Origin: Rhodobacter maris
GTDB lineage: Bacteria > Pseudomonadota > Alphaproteobacteria > Rhodobacterales > Rhodobacteraceae
DNA length: 64,000 bases
NCBI RefSeq assembly: GCF_900217815.1
Contig: NZ_OBMT01000011.1
Location: 45,841 to 109,840 of the forward strand
Direction: 5' to 3'
Position 1 is the first letter of the stretch; each line of letters opens with the position of its first letter. The notes beneath the pieces were generated by a model, which ran no database searches, was not told the origin of the DNA, and saw only the letters and a list, made by a program, of their open reading frames with translations. Shown piece after piece: positions 1 to 8,853 of this stretch. The translations under genes were made by a program, and so were the position numbers.

Positions 1-20
1 CCTGCAGTTCAACGGCGCTT

Positions 21-467
21 TCACGAAAGCGTGCGCAAAAGGAGCTTCAAATCCTTTTCCTGCACGCGTTTGGCGGCGGCTTTCGGGCGCGCCCAGAAGC
101 GCTTGCGCCGCCCCGCCTCGGGGTATTTGTCTTCCACCGTCTCGACATCGACGAGGAAGCACAAAACCTCGCAGCGCTGGTCGAGCCCGGTCTTGCGCCG
201 CTTGGTATAGACGTAATTGCCGAAGGCCTCGGGATGGACGGTGCCGGTCACGCCCGCCTCTTCCCAGGCCTCGCGCAGGGCGGCTTCGGCCAGCGTCTTG
301 CCGCGCATCGGCCAGCCCTTCGGCACGATCCAGCGCCCGGTGTCGAGCGAGGTGACGAGCAGCACCTCAAGCCCCTCTTCCCCGTCGCGGCGGCAGAGCG
401 CGGCCACCTGCAGCGCATCGGGGCGCTTGCCCATCAGCGTGCCGAGGAAGTGCGGCATGTCGATCAT
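21..467 (-). CDS. NUDIX hydrolase
   Basis: A 148-residue pyrophosphohydrolase of the NUDIX superfamily, which cleaves nucleoside diphosphates linked to another moiety. The Nudix box runs from G51 to V73: PKGWP at 49-53, then R65, E66, E69, E70 and G72. The usual Glu at box position 7 is Lys57. The ATG at 467 was chosen because it overlaps the stop of the upstream kinase (ATGA), which places the gene at the end of a minus-strand operon. Longer in-frame extensions run inside the kinase gene and have no family resemblance. The substrate cannot be read from the sequence; an Ap4A- or inositol-polyphosphate-type substrate is possible. An inverted repeat CGCTTT-N4-AAAGCG at 16-31 spans the stop codon. 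Confidence 0.88.
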   Translation of the reverse strand: MIDMPHFLGTLMGKRPDALQVAALCRRDGEEGLEVLLVTSLDTGRWIVPKGWPMRGKTLAEAALREAWEEAGVTGTVHPEAFGNYVYTKRRKTGLDQRCEVLCFLVDVETVEDKYPEAGRRKRFWARPKAAAKRVQEKDLKLLLRTLS

Positions 468-1438
468 CACAGATCCTCCCAGGGGGCGGCATCCGCGAGC
501 AGCATCCGCGCGAGTGCCACGGCGCGTTCGGCATAGCCGCGCTGCCGGGTGCGGTCTTGTGGCGCGCGGCTGACCACCCAGCCCGCCGAGGCAAAGCCAC
601 GCAGCGCGAGGAACAGGGGCAGAAGGGCAAGCTGGTCGTCGGGCAGCGCGCGGGCGGCGCGGTAGCCGCGCACGAGCCGACGGGCCTGTTCGGGCAGGTC
701 CGGGTCGCCCCAGCTCTGAATGAGCACCGAGCCGAGTTCGTAAAGCCGGAACCCCGGGCCGCAATCGTCGAAGTCGAGAAGCCGCAGCCGGTCGTTTTCG
801 ACCATCACGTTCGAGCGCAGCACATCGGCGTGAATCGGCCCGTAGTCGGTGGCTTGCGGCACCAGCAACGCGGCCTTTTCGCGTGCCTGCTGCAAGAGCA
901 AGGACTCTTCGGGCGCAAGCGTCGGGTTCTCCCAGAACGGGCCAAGCCGTGGCGCGGGGCCCAAGAGCGCCTCGGCATCCCAGGGGGCGCGCGCGAAAGG
1001 CGCAGGACATGCGCCCGCATCGGCGGCGTTATGGAGATGCGCGAGCAAGGTGCCCAGTTCCTCGGCGCGCCCCAAGACCGCAGAGCCCGCAAGCGGTGCG
1101 CCCGCCTCGCCCATCGGGCGGCCCGAGATCCAGCGCAGGCAAGAAACGGTCAGCCCGCCCACCTGCGCGATCCAGGCGCCCGAGGCGGCGGGGAGCGGCT
1201 CGACGACAGAGACACCCGCATCGGCGAGGCGTGCGCAAAAGGCCAGTTCGCAGGCGATGGCGGCGGGGCTTTGATAGCCGGGGCGGTGGAGCCGCAGCGC
1301 GAGCTTTGCGCCCGAGCCGTGCAGCGTGGCGAAGACGATGTTTTCGGAGCGCCAGACCAGCTGCAGGGGGGCGCCCTGGCAGAGCCAGGCACGTTGCGCG
1401 GCTGTGGCGAGGTCATAGGCGCGGGCGTCGTCCATCAT
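467..1438 (-). CDS. APH-type small-molecule kinase (hydroxylysine/ethanolamine kinase-like)
   Basis: A 323-residue member of the aminoglycoside/choline phosphotransferase fold. The Brenner catalytic motif is visible as H203-A-D205 with N210, followed by the metal-binding D222 in LLDFDD. The start at 1438 overlaps the stop of the upstream PLP enzyme (ATGA), and its own stop overlaps the NUDIX start, so the three genes are translationally coupled. In animals this fold includes hydroxylysine kinase, whose product is consumed by an AGXT2L-type phospho-lyase. The neighbouring PLP enzyme resembles that family, so an amino-alcohol substrate is inferred. The family assignment is firm and the substrate is a hypothesis. 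Antibiotic resistance is unlikely in this context. Confidence 0.82.
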   Translation of the reverse strand: MMDDARAYDLATAAQRAWLCQGAPLQLVWRSENIVFATLHGSGAKLALRLHRPGYQSPAAIACELAFCARLADAGVSVVEPLPAASGAWIAQVGGLTVSCLRWISGRPMGEAGAPLAGSAVLGRAEELGTLLAHLHNAADAGACPAPFARAPWDAEALLGPAPRLGPFWENPTLAPEESLLLQQAREKAALLVPQATDYGPIHADVLRSNVMVENDRLRLLDFDDCGPGFRLYELGSVLIQSWGDPDLPEQARRLVRGYRAARALPDDQLALLPLFLALRGFASAGWVVSRAPQDRTRQRGYAERAVALARMLLADAAPWEDL

Positions 1439-2697
1439 GCGGGCATCTCCCGCAGGATCTGATCGAGCGTTTCCGCCAGCCTCTCGGCGTTTGCGCGCGA
1501 GAACGGCATCGGCGGGCGCATCTTGAGAATGTGCTGCGCGCGCCCGACCCGGCCCAGAAGGATGCCCCGCGCCTTGGCCGCCTCGACCACGCGGCCGCAA
1601 AAGGCGCCGTCGGGCACGCCCTCTCGGGCAAATTCGATGGCGAAGAAAAAGCCAAGGCCGCGGATGTCGGCAATCAGCGGGTGGCGGAGGGCGCTCAGCA
1701 GATCGAGCGCATAGGCGCCCACGTCGCGGGCGTTCTCCACCAGCCCTTCCTCTTCGATCACATCGAGCACGGCGCTTGCCGCAGCGCAGGAGACGGGGTT
1801 GCCCGCGAATGTGTTGAAATAGCCAAAGGCATTGCGGAAGGCGGCCATGATGTCGGGCCGGGCGATCACGGCGGCGACCGGATGGCCATTGCCCATGGGC
1901 TTGCCAAGCGTGACGACATCGGGGGCAAAGTCGAGCCGCTCATGCCCCCACCAATGGCTGCCAAGGCGGCCAAATCCGGGCTGCACCTCGTCGCAAAGCA
2001 CAAGCCCGCCCGCGCGGTGCACCACCGCCACCGTGGCATCGAGAAAGCCCGGATCGAGCCCCGGCATCCCCTCATTGGCAAAGATCGGGCAGAGCATCAG
2101 CCCGGCAAAGCCGTGACCGGCCGCTTCAAGCTCTTCGATCGCGCGCGCCACATTGGCGGCAAAAGCGGCCGCTTGTGCTTCGGTCGAGCCACCCAAAGGC
2201 GCAAGGCTGTCGGGCGCGGGCACGCGGCGCACATGGGGCGGGTAGCCGCCGATCGGCGGGCGGCGGGTGGAAAGCTGCGCCACTGCCGTTGTGTTGCCGT
2301 GATAGGTGTTGTCGGTGGCGATCAAGCCCGTTTTCCCCGTCACCGCCTGCGCCATGCGAAGCGCTACGTCATTCGCTTCGGAGCCCGTGCAGGTCATCAG
2401 CATCTGGCTGAGGCCATGGCCGAATTTCGCCACCAGCCGCTCGCCATAGTCGAGAATGCCTTCATGCAGGTAGCGGCTGTGGGTGTTGAGGCGCGCGGAT
2501 TGCTGCGCGATGGCCGCGACCACGCGGGGATGACAATGCCCCAGATGTGCGACGTTGTTGTAACAATCGAGGTAGCGCCGCCCCTCGGCATCATAAAGCC
2601 AGACGCCCTCGCCACGGACGATCTGCACGGGATCGTCGTAAAAGGTGGGCACATTCGGCCCCAGAAGCGCTGCGCGCCGTGCCATAAGATCACTCAT
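1435..2697 (-). CDS. Class-III PLP enzyme, phospho-lyase-like (ETNPPL/PHYKPL type)
   Basis: A 420-residue class-III (fold type I) PLP enzyme. The cofactor lysine is K266 in TLGKPMGNG and the pyridine-N aspartate is D236 in CDEVQ. The N-terminal half (YLDCYNNVAHLGHCHP at 42-57, then LNTHSRYLHEG at 70-80) closely resembles the animal ethanolamine-phosphate and 5-phosphohydroxylysine phospho-lyases, from memory of those proteins, rather than ornithine or GABA transaminases. It is directly coupled to a kinase that could make its phosphorylated substrate. The ATG at 2697 overlaps the end of arfB by 8 bases and was preferred over one 18 bases upstream. A true transaminase (for example beta-alanine or taurine) remains possible. 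Confidence 0.85.
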   Translation of the reverse strand: MSDLMARRAALLGPNVPTFYDDPVQIVRGEGVWLYDAEGRRYLDCYNNVAHLGHCHPRVVAAIAQQSARLNTHSRYLHEGILDYGERLVAKFGHGLSQMLMTCTGSEANDVALRMAQAVTGKTGLIATDNTYHGNTTAVAQLSTRRPPIGGYPPHVRRVPAPDSLAPLGGSTEAQAAAFAANVARAIEELEAAGHGFAGLMLCPIFANEGMPGLDPGFLDATVAVVHRAGGLVLCDEVQPGFGRLGSHWWGHERLDFAPDVVTLGKPMGNGHPVAAVIARPDIMAAFRNAFGYFNTFAGNPVSCAAASAVLDVIEEEGLVENARDVGAYALDLLSALRHPLIADIRGLGFFFAIEFAREGVPDGAFCGRVVEAAKARGILLGRVGRAQHILKMRPPMPFSRANAERLAETLDQILREMPA

Positions 2698-3112
2698 CGT
2701 CGCCCACCTTGCCACGCAGGCTTTTCACCTCACCGCGCACCGCCTTGGCGGTAAGGCGGCGGCGCTGGCTGCCCAGCGTCGGCTTTGTGGCGATGCGGCG
2801 CTTCGGGGCCACCAGCGCCGCACGGATCATCTCGGCCAGCCGCTCGCGGGCAAGCTCGCGGTTGCGGGTCTGGGACCGGGTCTCTTCGGCACGGATCACG
2901 ATCGCGCCGTCGAGCGTCCATTTGCGCCCCGCGATGCGTTTGAGCCGCGCCTTCACTGCTGGCGTGAGATGCGGGCTGCGTTCGGCCTCAAAGCGCAGTT
3001 CCACCGCGGTCGAGACCTTGTTCACATTCTGCCCGCCCGGCCCCTGCGCGCGGGTGAAGCTCTCGGAGAGCTCCCAATCGGCAATCGCCACTCTGTCGTC
3101 GATCCACAGCAT
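2690..3112 (-). CDS. arfB: Alternative ribosome-rescue factor ArfB (peptidyl-tRNA hydrolase)
   Basis: A 140-residue ArfB/YaeJ protein that hydrolyses peptidyl-tRNA on ribosomes stalled without a stop codon. The catalytic GGQ is at residues 26-28 within GPGGQNVNK. A basic, flexible C-terminal tail (RRRLTAKAVRGEVKSLRGK) follows the domain, as needed to enter the empty mRNA channel. The length matches E. coli YaeJ (140). smpB, which encodes the main trans-translation partner, is also in this window, so both rescue routes are present. It is the first gene of the minus-strand arfB/PLP enzyme/kinase/NUDIX cluster. Confidence 0.95.
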   Translation of the reverse strand: MLWIDDRVAIADWELSESFTRAQGPGGQNVNKVSTAVELRFEAERSPHLTPAVKARLKRIAGRKWTLDGAIVIRAEETRSQTRNRELARERLAEMIRAALVAPKRRIATKPTLGSQRRRLTAKAVRGEVKSLRGKVGDDE

Positions 3113-3177
3113 GGCTAGACCCTAGCCTTCCGCGCGGAAAACGAAAGGGGGTCTGGCACAAAAGCTGCTGAGGGGGC

Positions 3178-5190
3178 TCAGAGCGTGGCAGCGAGCCTTG
3201 TGCCCTGATCGATGGCGCGTTTGGCATCGAGCTCGCCTGCGACATCGGCACCGCCGATCACATGCGCGGTGATACCCTGCGCCTTCAGCGCTTCGGCCAG
3301 GCTGCGCTGGCTTTCCTGTCCGGCGCAGAGCACGACCGTATCCGCCTCAATCAAAGTCGGGGTCTCGCGCCCGGGGCCAAAGGTGACATGCAGCCCCTCG
3401 GGCGTGATGCGCTCGTAATTCACCCCGCCGATCATCTTCACGCCCTTGGCGGCCAGCGCGGCGCGGTGAATCCAGCCCGTCGTCTTGCCAAGCTTGCGGC
3501 CCGGTTTTTCGGGTTTGCGCTGCAAAAGCGTGACCGTGCGGGTGGGGGGCGCGGGGATGGGGTCGGCCAGCCCGCCCGGTGTTTGCGCCGGATCGCCCAC
3601 GCCCCATTCGCGCCTCCAGTCCTCGGGGTGGAGGGTCGGGCTTTCTTCCACAGTGAGGAATTCGGCAACGTCAAAGCCGATGCCGCCCGCGCCCACCACC
3701 GCCACCCGCGGCCCCGCCGCGACGCGCCCGGAGAGGAGATCGGCATAGCTCACCGCAAGCTCTTCGCCGGGGATGCCGGGGCTGCGGGGGGTGACGCCGG
3801 TGGCAATCACCACCTCGTCAAACTCGCCAAGCGTGCGCACCGTCGCCTCGGTGTTGAGCCGCAGGCTGACGCCGGATTTTTCCAGCATGGTCGCGAACCA
3901 GTCGGTGAGGCCCACGAATTCCTCCTTGCCGGGGATGGTGCGGGCCAGGCAGAGCTGGCCGCCGATTTCCGCCCCCTTCTCGAAGAGCTTCACCGCATGG
4001 CCGCGCTCGGCAGCCGCGATAGCGCAGGCAAGCCCCGCCGGACCCGCGCCCACAATCGCGATGCGCTTGGGCTCGGCGGCGGGTTCCAGCACCAACTCCG
4101 TCTCATGGCCCGCGCGCGGATTGACGAGGCAGGACGAAATCTTGCCCGAAAAGGTGTGGTCAAGGCAGGCCTGGTTGCAGCCGATGCAGGGGGCGATTTC
4201 TGCCGCGCGCCCGCTGGCCGCCTTGGCGACAAAATCCGGGTCGGCAAGGAAGGGGCGGGCAAGGCTCACCATATCGGCCTGCCCGGCTTCAAGGATCGTT
4301 TCGGCCACCTCGGGCGTGTTGATCCGGTTTGAGGTGATCACCGGGATCGTCACCTCGGGGCGCAGCCGCGCGGTAAGCCAGGCAAAGGCCGCGCGCGGCA
4401 CCGAGGTGGCAATGGTAGGCACCCGCGCCTCGTGCCAGCCGATGCCGGTGTTGAGCATCGAGGCCCCCGCCGCCTCGATCGCCTTGGCGAGCATCACCAC
4501 CTCGTCCCAGGTCGAGCCCTCGGGGACGAGGTCGATGAGCGAGATGCGGAAGATGACGATGAAATCATCCCCCACCGCGGCGCGCACGCGCTTCATCACT
4601 TCCACGGGCAGGCGCATGCGGTTCGCGTAGCTGCCGCCCCAAGCGTCGGTCCGGCGGTTCACATGGCGCACCAGGAACTGGTTGAGGAAATAGCCCTCCG
4701 AGCCCATCACCTCGACCCCGTCATAGCCCGCCTCGCGCGCGCGCGCCGCCGCCGTGGCAATGTCGGCGATCTGTTTTTCGATGCCCGCTTCATCAAGTTC
4801 TTTCGGTGCAAAGGGGGAGATGGGGGATTTCACGGCCGAGGCGGAAACGCATTCCGGCCCGTAGGCATAGCGCCCGGCATGCAGGATCTGCATCGCGATC
4901 CTCCCGCCCGCCTCCTGCACGCGGGAGGTGACGAGGCGGTGATGCGCGATGTCCTCGGGCGTGAAGAGCCCGGCCGCGCCCGGAAACACCCCGCCCTCGC
5001 GGTTGGGCGCCATGCCCCCCGTCACCATCAGGCCCACGCCGCCGCGTGCGCGCGCGGCATAAAACTCGGCGACCCGGTTCCAGTCGCCGGTTTCTTCGAG
5101 GTTGGTATGCATGGAGCCCATCAGCACGCGGTTGGGCAGCGTCACATGCCCGAGATCGAGCGGCGACAGAAGATGCGGGTAGTGGCTCAT
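3178..5190 (-). CDS. fadH: 2,4-dienoyl-CoA reductase-type flavoprotein
   Basis: A 670-residue old-yellow-enzyme/NADH:flavin oxidoreductase of FadH type, reducing 2,4-dienoyl-CoA during oxidation of unsaturated fatty acids with even-position double bonds. An N-terminal FMN TIM barrel (about 1-330) contains Y167 and H253, matching the E. coli catalytic pair. Cys335, Cys338, Cys342 and Cys354 form the 4Fe-4S site, and an FAD-binding GAGPAG follows at 381. A C-terminal NAD(P)H domain completes the protein. GGGAGGAAACC precedes the ATG. It is divergent from a LysR gene that may control it. The related trimethylamine and histamine dehydrogenases share this layout, so the exact substrate is moderately certain. 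Confidence 0.88.
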   Translation of the reverse strand: MSHYPHLLSPLDLGHVTLPNRVLMGSMHTNLEETGDWNRVAEFYAARARGGVGLMVTGGMAPNREGGVFPGAAGLFTPEDIAHHRLVTSRVQEAGGRIAMQILHAGRYAYGPECVSASAVKSPISPFAPKELDEAGIEKQIADIATAAARAREAGYDGVEVMGSEGYFLNQFLVRHVNRRTDAWGGSYANRMRLPVEVMKRVRAAVGDDFIVIFRISLIDLVPEGSTWDEVVMLAKAIEAAGASMLNTGIGWHEARVPTIATSVPRAAFAWLTARLRPEVTIPVITSNRINTPEVAETILEAGQADMVSLARPFLADPDFVAKAASGRAAEIAPCIGCNQACLDHTFSGKISSCLVNPRAGHETELVLEPAAEPKRIAIVGAGPAGLACAIAAAERGHAVKLFEKGAEIGGQLCLARTIPGKEEFVGLTDWFATMLEKSGVSLRLNTEATVRTLGEFDEVVIATGVTPRSPGIPGEELAVSYADLLSGRVAAGPRVAVVGAGGIGFDVAEFLTVEESPTLHPEDWRREWGVGDPAQTPGGLADPIPAPPTRTVTLLQRKPEKPGRKLGKTTGWIHRAALAAKGVKMIGGVNYERITPEGLHVTFGPGRETPTLIEADTVVLCAGQESQRSLAEALKAQGITAHVIGGADVAGELDAKRAIDQGTRLAATL

Positions 5191-5402
5191 GGTTTCCTCC
5201 CTCGGCTGGCCCCAACCTGCCGCGCGCTCCCGCCGCTGTCACGTCCAACGCGGCGTCATCTCGCGCCGGGGCGGGCAACAATCGTTTCCGGCTCTGGTCG
5301 GCGCGCAGGCATTTCCCCGGTATTGTCCTCGCAGCGTCCAATTTGCGCCTGAATTCACGGCCAAACCTCACAGGAACGCGAAACACTGCCGATGGGTGAA
5401 AG
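5191..5402. promoter_or_regulatory. Divergent fadH / LysR control region
   Basis: A 212-base gap between two head-to-head genes. A short dyad ATTG-N13-CAAT lies at 5322-5342, about 60 bases before the LysR start. LysR proteins usually bind such interrupted dyads in divergent promoters. No convincing -35/-10 pair could be picked by eye. Confidence 0.35.
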
Positions 5403-6308
5403 ATGGACCGCCTGACCGAGATGGAAGCTTTTGCCACCGTAGTGGACCAGGGAGGCTTTACGGACGCCGCCAAGAAGATGGGAATCTCCAAATCGGCTGT
5501 CTCCAAGCATGTCTCGGCGCTCGAGGCGCGGCTGGGGGCGCGGCTTCTCAACCGCACCACGCGCCGTGTGTCGCCCACCGAGATCGGGCTTGCCTATTAC
5601 GACCGCGCGCGCCGTGTGCTCAACGATGCGGGCGAGGCCGATGCGCTTGTCACTTCCATGCAGGTCGCGCCCTCTGGGCTGCTGCGCATTTCGGTTGCGA
5701 CCGATTTCGGGGTGAACCTGCTTTCGCCGGTGCTTGGCGACTTTTTGCAGGCCTACCCCGACATCACCGTGAACATGGTGCTCAACAACCGCTATGTGGA
5801 GCTGATTTCGGAAGGCTTCGACATGGCGATCCGCGTGGGCGAACTCGAAGACAGCACCCTGCGCGCCCGCAAGCTGACCGATACGGCCAAGCGGATGATC
5901 GCCGCGCCGAAATATTTCGAGCGCTACGGGCGGCCCGCGAAGATCGACGATCTGAACGAACACAAGCTTCTGCACTATTCGAACCAGTCGAACGGCAATG
6001 TCTGGAAGATCACCGCCCCTTCGGGCGAGCGGCGGCAGGTGCGCTCGGCAGGCTGGCTCACGGTGAACGACGGCCAGTCGCTCCTTCATGCCGCGATTGC
6101 CGGGCTCGGCATCGCCTATCTGCCCTCCTTCCTCTATGCCGAGGCGATGGCGAAGGGGCTGGTCGAGGAAGCGATGCCGGAGCTGCCCATGGAAACGCTC
6201 GGCATCTATGCGGTCTATCCGCCGGGCCGCTTCACGCAGCCCAAAGTGCGCGCTTTCATCGACTTTCTGGCGCAGACCTTCGCCGACAAAGGGCCCGACA
6301 ACTGGTGA
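5403..6308 (+). CDS. LysR-family transcriptional regulator
   Basis: A 301-residue LysR regulator. The N-terminal winged helix-turn-helix spans about residues 1-60 (TDAAKKMGISKSAVSKHVSALE), followed by a linker helix and a LysR substrate-binding domain from about 90 to the end. The closest recognisable type is the CrgA/DsdC-like group with NRTTRRVSPTE after the HTH. It is transcribed away from fadH, the classic layout for a LysR regulator and its target, so control of fadH is inferred. The ligand is unknown. The gene ends 60 bases before the convergent OmpA-like gene; a GC stem (GCCCGC/GCGGGC, 6309-6328) lies between, without a T run. Confidence 0.92.
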   Translation: MDRLTEMEAFATVVDQGGFTDAAKKMGISKSAVSKHVSALEARLGARLLNRTTRRVSPTEIGLAYYDRARRVLNDAGEADALVTSMQVAPSGLLRISVATDFGVNLLSPVLGDFLQAYPDITVNMVLNNRYVELISEGFDMAIRVGELEDSTLRARKLTDTAKRMIAAPKYFERYGRPAKIDDLNEHKLLHYSNQSNGNVWKITAPSGERRQVRSAGWLTVNDGQSLLHAAIAGLGIAYLPSFLYAEAMAKGLVEEAMPELPMETLGIYAVYPPGRFTQPKVRAFIDFLAQTFADKGPDNW

Positions 6309-6368
6309 GCCCGCGGGCCTTTGCGGGCCCCGATCTCTGCTCGGATGCGGGCTTTCTATCGGGCGGAT

Positions 6369-7310
6369 TTACTTCGGGGTCGAAGCCAGCAAAACGGCTT
6401 CGACCCTTCTGTTTTTTTCGCGTCCCTCGCCGGTAAGGTTCGTGGCACGGGGGGCAAGCCAGCCTGCGCCCTCGGCGCTGATCTGTCCGGGCGCAACACC
6501 GTGGCGGGTGATCAACCGCTCCCGCACCGCTTCCGCCCGTGCCTTGGAGAGTGCGATATTGCCGGCGAGCGCGCCGGCATTGTCGGTATGGCCGACGAGC
6601 GCGACCTGCGCTCCGGGATGGGTGGCGAGATAATCCGCAAGCCCGGCGAGTGAGGCATAGCTGCCTTCGCCGAGCGCCGAGGCGCCGCTTTCGAAGACCA
6701 GATCATCCAGGGCGACAGCGCCGGTTGCTTCCAGCTTTGAGCCGAAGCCGGTTGCGGAAGGGGGGGGGGCGGGCTGCGGTGCGGCGAGGCCCTCACCGGG
6801 GGGAGGCGGCGTGACCTGTTGCACCGCCATCCGCGTCAGATGCACGAAGCCCGATTCCGAGGACCGCGATACGGTGAGCGCAAGCCAGGTGTCGCCGCGC
6901 CGCGCCGCGAGATAGCGGAAATCTCCCAGATCGACATGCATCTCCGGCTCGGGCAACAGATCGAGCGCATAGCGGAAATCGAAGCCGCCGCAGGCATCGG
7001 TCTCGCATTCAAAGATCACGGCGAAGCCTGCGCTTTCGATCTGCGCGCGCAGGGCAGCAAAGATTTGAAGGCTCGTATCCTGATTGGCGCGCAGCCGCCA
7101 GGCGGTGTCGGAGCGGTTGCCTTCCAGATGCTGGCTCGGCGCGGTCCCGCTTTGCCATGGCCCGATGCGCATCTCGTAAGAACTCGCCGGGGCGTTGCGC
7201 TCGGCCGAGACAGTGGCGCCCGGCGGTGGTTCGAACGTGAAGGGCGCGGCCAGAGCGGGCAGGGCGAGGGCAATGAACCCCGCGGCGAGTGCGCTCCGCA
7301 CCCCCCTCAT
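6369..7310 (-). CDS. OmpA-domain envelope protein
   Basis: A 313-residue secreted protein. The signal peptide (MRGVRSALAAG... ending ALA, about residues 1-21) was used to pick the ATG at 7310, which overlaps the upstream GNAT stop (ATGA). The middle part (about 25-190) is a domain I do not recognise, with a Cys pair in ECETDACGG. A Pro-rich linker leads to an OmpA C-terminal peptidoglycan-binding domain (about 205-313) with GHTDNAG and the terminal NRRVEAVLL. It probably tethers the envelope to murein. No beta-barrel is evident. The final gene of the cinA-like/GNAT/ompA-like cluster. Confidence 0.87.
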   Translation of the reverse strand: MRGVRSALAAGFIALALPALAAPFTFEPPPGATVSAERNAPASSYEMRIGPWQSGTAPSQHLEGNRSDTAWRLRANQDTSLQIFAALRAQIESAGFAVIFECETDACGGFDFRYALDLLPEPEMHVDLGDFRYLAARRGDTWLALTVSRSSESGFVHLTRMAVQQVTPPPPGEGLAAPQPAPPPSATGFGSKLEATGAVALDDLVFESGASALGEGSYASLAGLADYLATHPGAQVALVGHTDNAGALAGNIALSKARAEAVRERLITRHGVAPGQISAEGAGWLAPRATNLTGEGREKNRRVEAVLLASTPK

Positions 7311-8017
7311 GCGCGGCCCTCGCGGCGATAATGGTAGGCACTCACCACCTCCATGCCGAGGCTCTGGTAGAGGGCATTGGCGGGCACATTGGCGCGGGTG
7401 ACGACGAGGGAGAGGTCTTCTGCCCCCGCCTCTGCCGCCCATCGCGCGGCTTCGGCCATGATTGCGCGGGCAAGGCCGGCGCGGCGATACTCGGGCAGGA
7501 CCGTGAGCGCATGCAGCATCGCCGTGCGTTCATGGAGCGCGATGAAGGCTGCCCCGGCAGCGCGGTCGCGGATGCGCCCGAGCACCGCGGCCTTCGGCCC
7601 CGTGACCCGTTCCATCACCGCTTGCCGTTCTGCGCCGATGCCGGTCTCCGCCCAGACCTCGCGGGTGATGGCCAGGGGCGGCCAATGCACGAAAGCGGTG
7701 ACGGGCGGCACATCGGTCGAGAGCTTTGAGAGTGGCGCGGCATGGATCACCACCGGATCGAAGAGTTCGTAGCCGCGCGCGGCGAGCGCGGCATCGAGCG
7801 CTTCCTCCCCCGGTCGGGCCATGAATTTCGGCTCCTGCCCGAGCGCGCGATGCGCTGCTTCGGCCGCGGCAATATCCGCCGCCTCAAACGGGGTCTCAAG
7901 GCTTGCGCAGCTCACCCGCGAGCCGCCGCCCAACCCCTCGCGCACCAGAAAGCCGCCTCCGCGCCGAGTGGTTGCCGGGGGCCATGTGGCGTCGATCACC
8001 GCGAAGAAATCGGTCAT
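7307..8017 (-). CDS. GNAT-family N-acetyltransferase
   Basis: A 236-residue acetyltransferase. The C-terminal GNAT domain shows the acetyl-CoA pyrophosphate loop as LPEYRRAGLARAIMAEA and the following NVPANALYQSLGMEVV segment. The N-terminal half is less conserved and probably forms a second, degenerate GNAT-like lobe. The substrate is unknown. It starts 4 bases inside the end of the CinA-type gene and its stop overlaps the next start, so the three genes are co-translated. Confidence 0.85.
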   Translation of the reverse strand: MTDFFAVIDATWPPATTRRGGGFLVREGLGGGSRVSCASLETPFEAADIAAAEAAHRALGQEPKFMARPGEEALDAALAARGYELFDPVVIHAAPLSKLSTDVPPVTAFVHWPPLAITREVWAETGIGAERQAVMERVTGPKAAVLGRIRDRAAGAAFIALHERTAMLHALTVLPEYRRAGLARAIMAEAARWAAEAGAEDLSLVVTRANVPANALYQSLGMEVVSAYHYRREGRA

Positions 8018-8742
8018 TGCCCCTCCGGGAACGCGGCCTTGAGCGCGGCAAAGGCGGCCTCGAGCGCCGCCGGATCGGTGCAGCGCACCACCAGATTGGT
8101 GCCGTAATTCCCCTCCGTCACAAAAGGATAGGAGCCGAAGGACACTTCGGGGTGCGCGGTGGCAAGCGTGCGCAGATCATCGGCAATCGCTGCTTCGGCG
8201 ACCATCAGTTGCCAGTTGCGGCTCAGGAGCGGCGCGCCGCCCGCAAGCCGCGGCAGAAGCCCCGCCACCATCGCCTGAAAGATGTTCGGCACGCCTGCCA
8301 TGACATGGCAATTGCCGATCGTGAAGCCGGGCGCGCCGGAGACCGGATTGTCGATCAGCGCCGCGCCGTCAGGGATGCGCGCCATCCGGAGCCGCGCCTC
8401 GGTAAACTCGACCCTGCGCGCGGCGTAATGCGTCGCCAAAATCGCGCGGGCGTCCGCGCGCACGGAGATCGGCCGGTCGAAAGCCTCGGCGACGGCATCG
8501 GCGGTAATGTCGTCATGCGTGGGCCCGATGCCGCCCGAAGTGAAAAGCTGGTCATGCCCCGCCGCAAGCTCCCGCACCGCGGCGACGATGGTGGCGTGAT
8601 CATCCGAAATCACCCGGATCTGGCGCAGGTCGAACCCCACCTTCACCAGCTCGCCTGCGAGGTGATGGGCGTTGCCCTCCCGGGTGCGGCCGGTCAATAT
8701 TTCGTCGCCGATGATCAGGATCGCTGCGGTGGGATTGGGCAT
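8014..8742 (-). CDS. CinA N-terminal-type (MoCF-binding) domain protein
   Basis: A 242-residue stand-alone MoaB/Mog-like domain of the competence/damage-inducible protein A family. TSGGIGPTHDD (about 66-76) and the NPVSGAPGF / MAGVPNIF segments are typical. It lacks the C-terminal nicotinamide-nucleotide amidase domain of full CinA, as is common in alphaproteobacteria. The family includes ADP-ribose and FAD pyrophosphatases, so a nucleotide-cleaning role is plausible. The ATG at 8742 follows AAGGAGG with good spacing, which rejects a start 24 codons upstream. It is divergent from map. Confidence 0.88.
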   Translation of the reverse strand: MPNPTAAILIIGDEILTGRTREGNAHHLAGELVKVGFDLRQIRVISDDHATIVAAVRELAAGHDQLFTSGGIGPTHDDITADAVAEAFDRPISVRADARAILATHYAARRVEFTEARLRMARIPDGAALIDNPVSGAPGFTIGNCHVMAGVPNIFQAMVAGLLPRLAGGAPLLSRNWQLMVAEAAIADDLRTLATAHPEVSFGSYPFVTEGNYGTNLVVRCTDPAALEAAFAALKAAFPEGQ

Positions 8743-8853
8743 ATTGGCCTCCTTGGCCCCGGTATAAGCCCCTGCGACCTTGCGGAAAAGCCCGGCTCTG
8801 GCCAAGCGGCGCAATTGTGACTATCTAGGGGCGGTTCGTGCAGGAGATGTAAA

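Noticed and set aside
883..2754. A 620-codon plus-strand open frame
   Set aside because: It lies antisense to the kinase and PLP enzyme and is Arg/Ala/Gly-rich without any motif.
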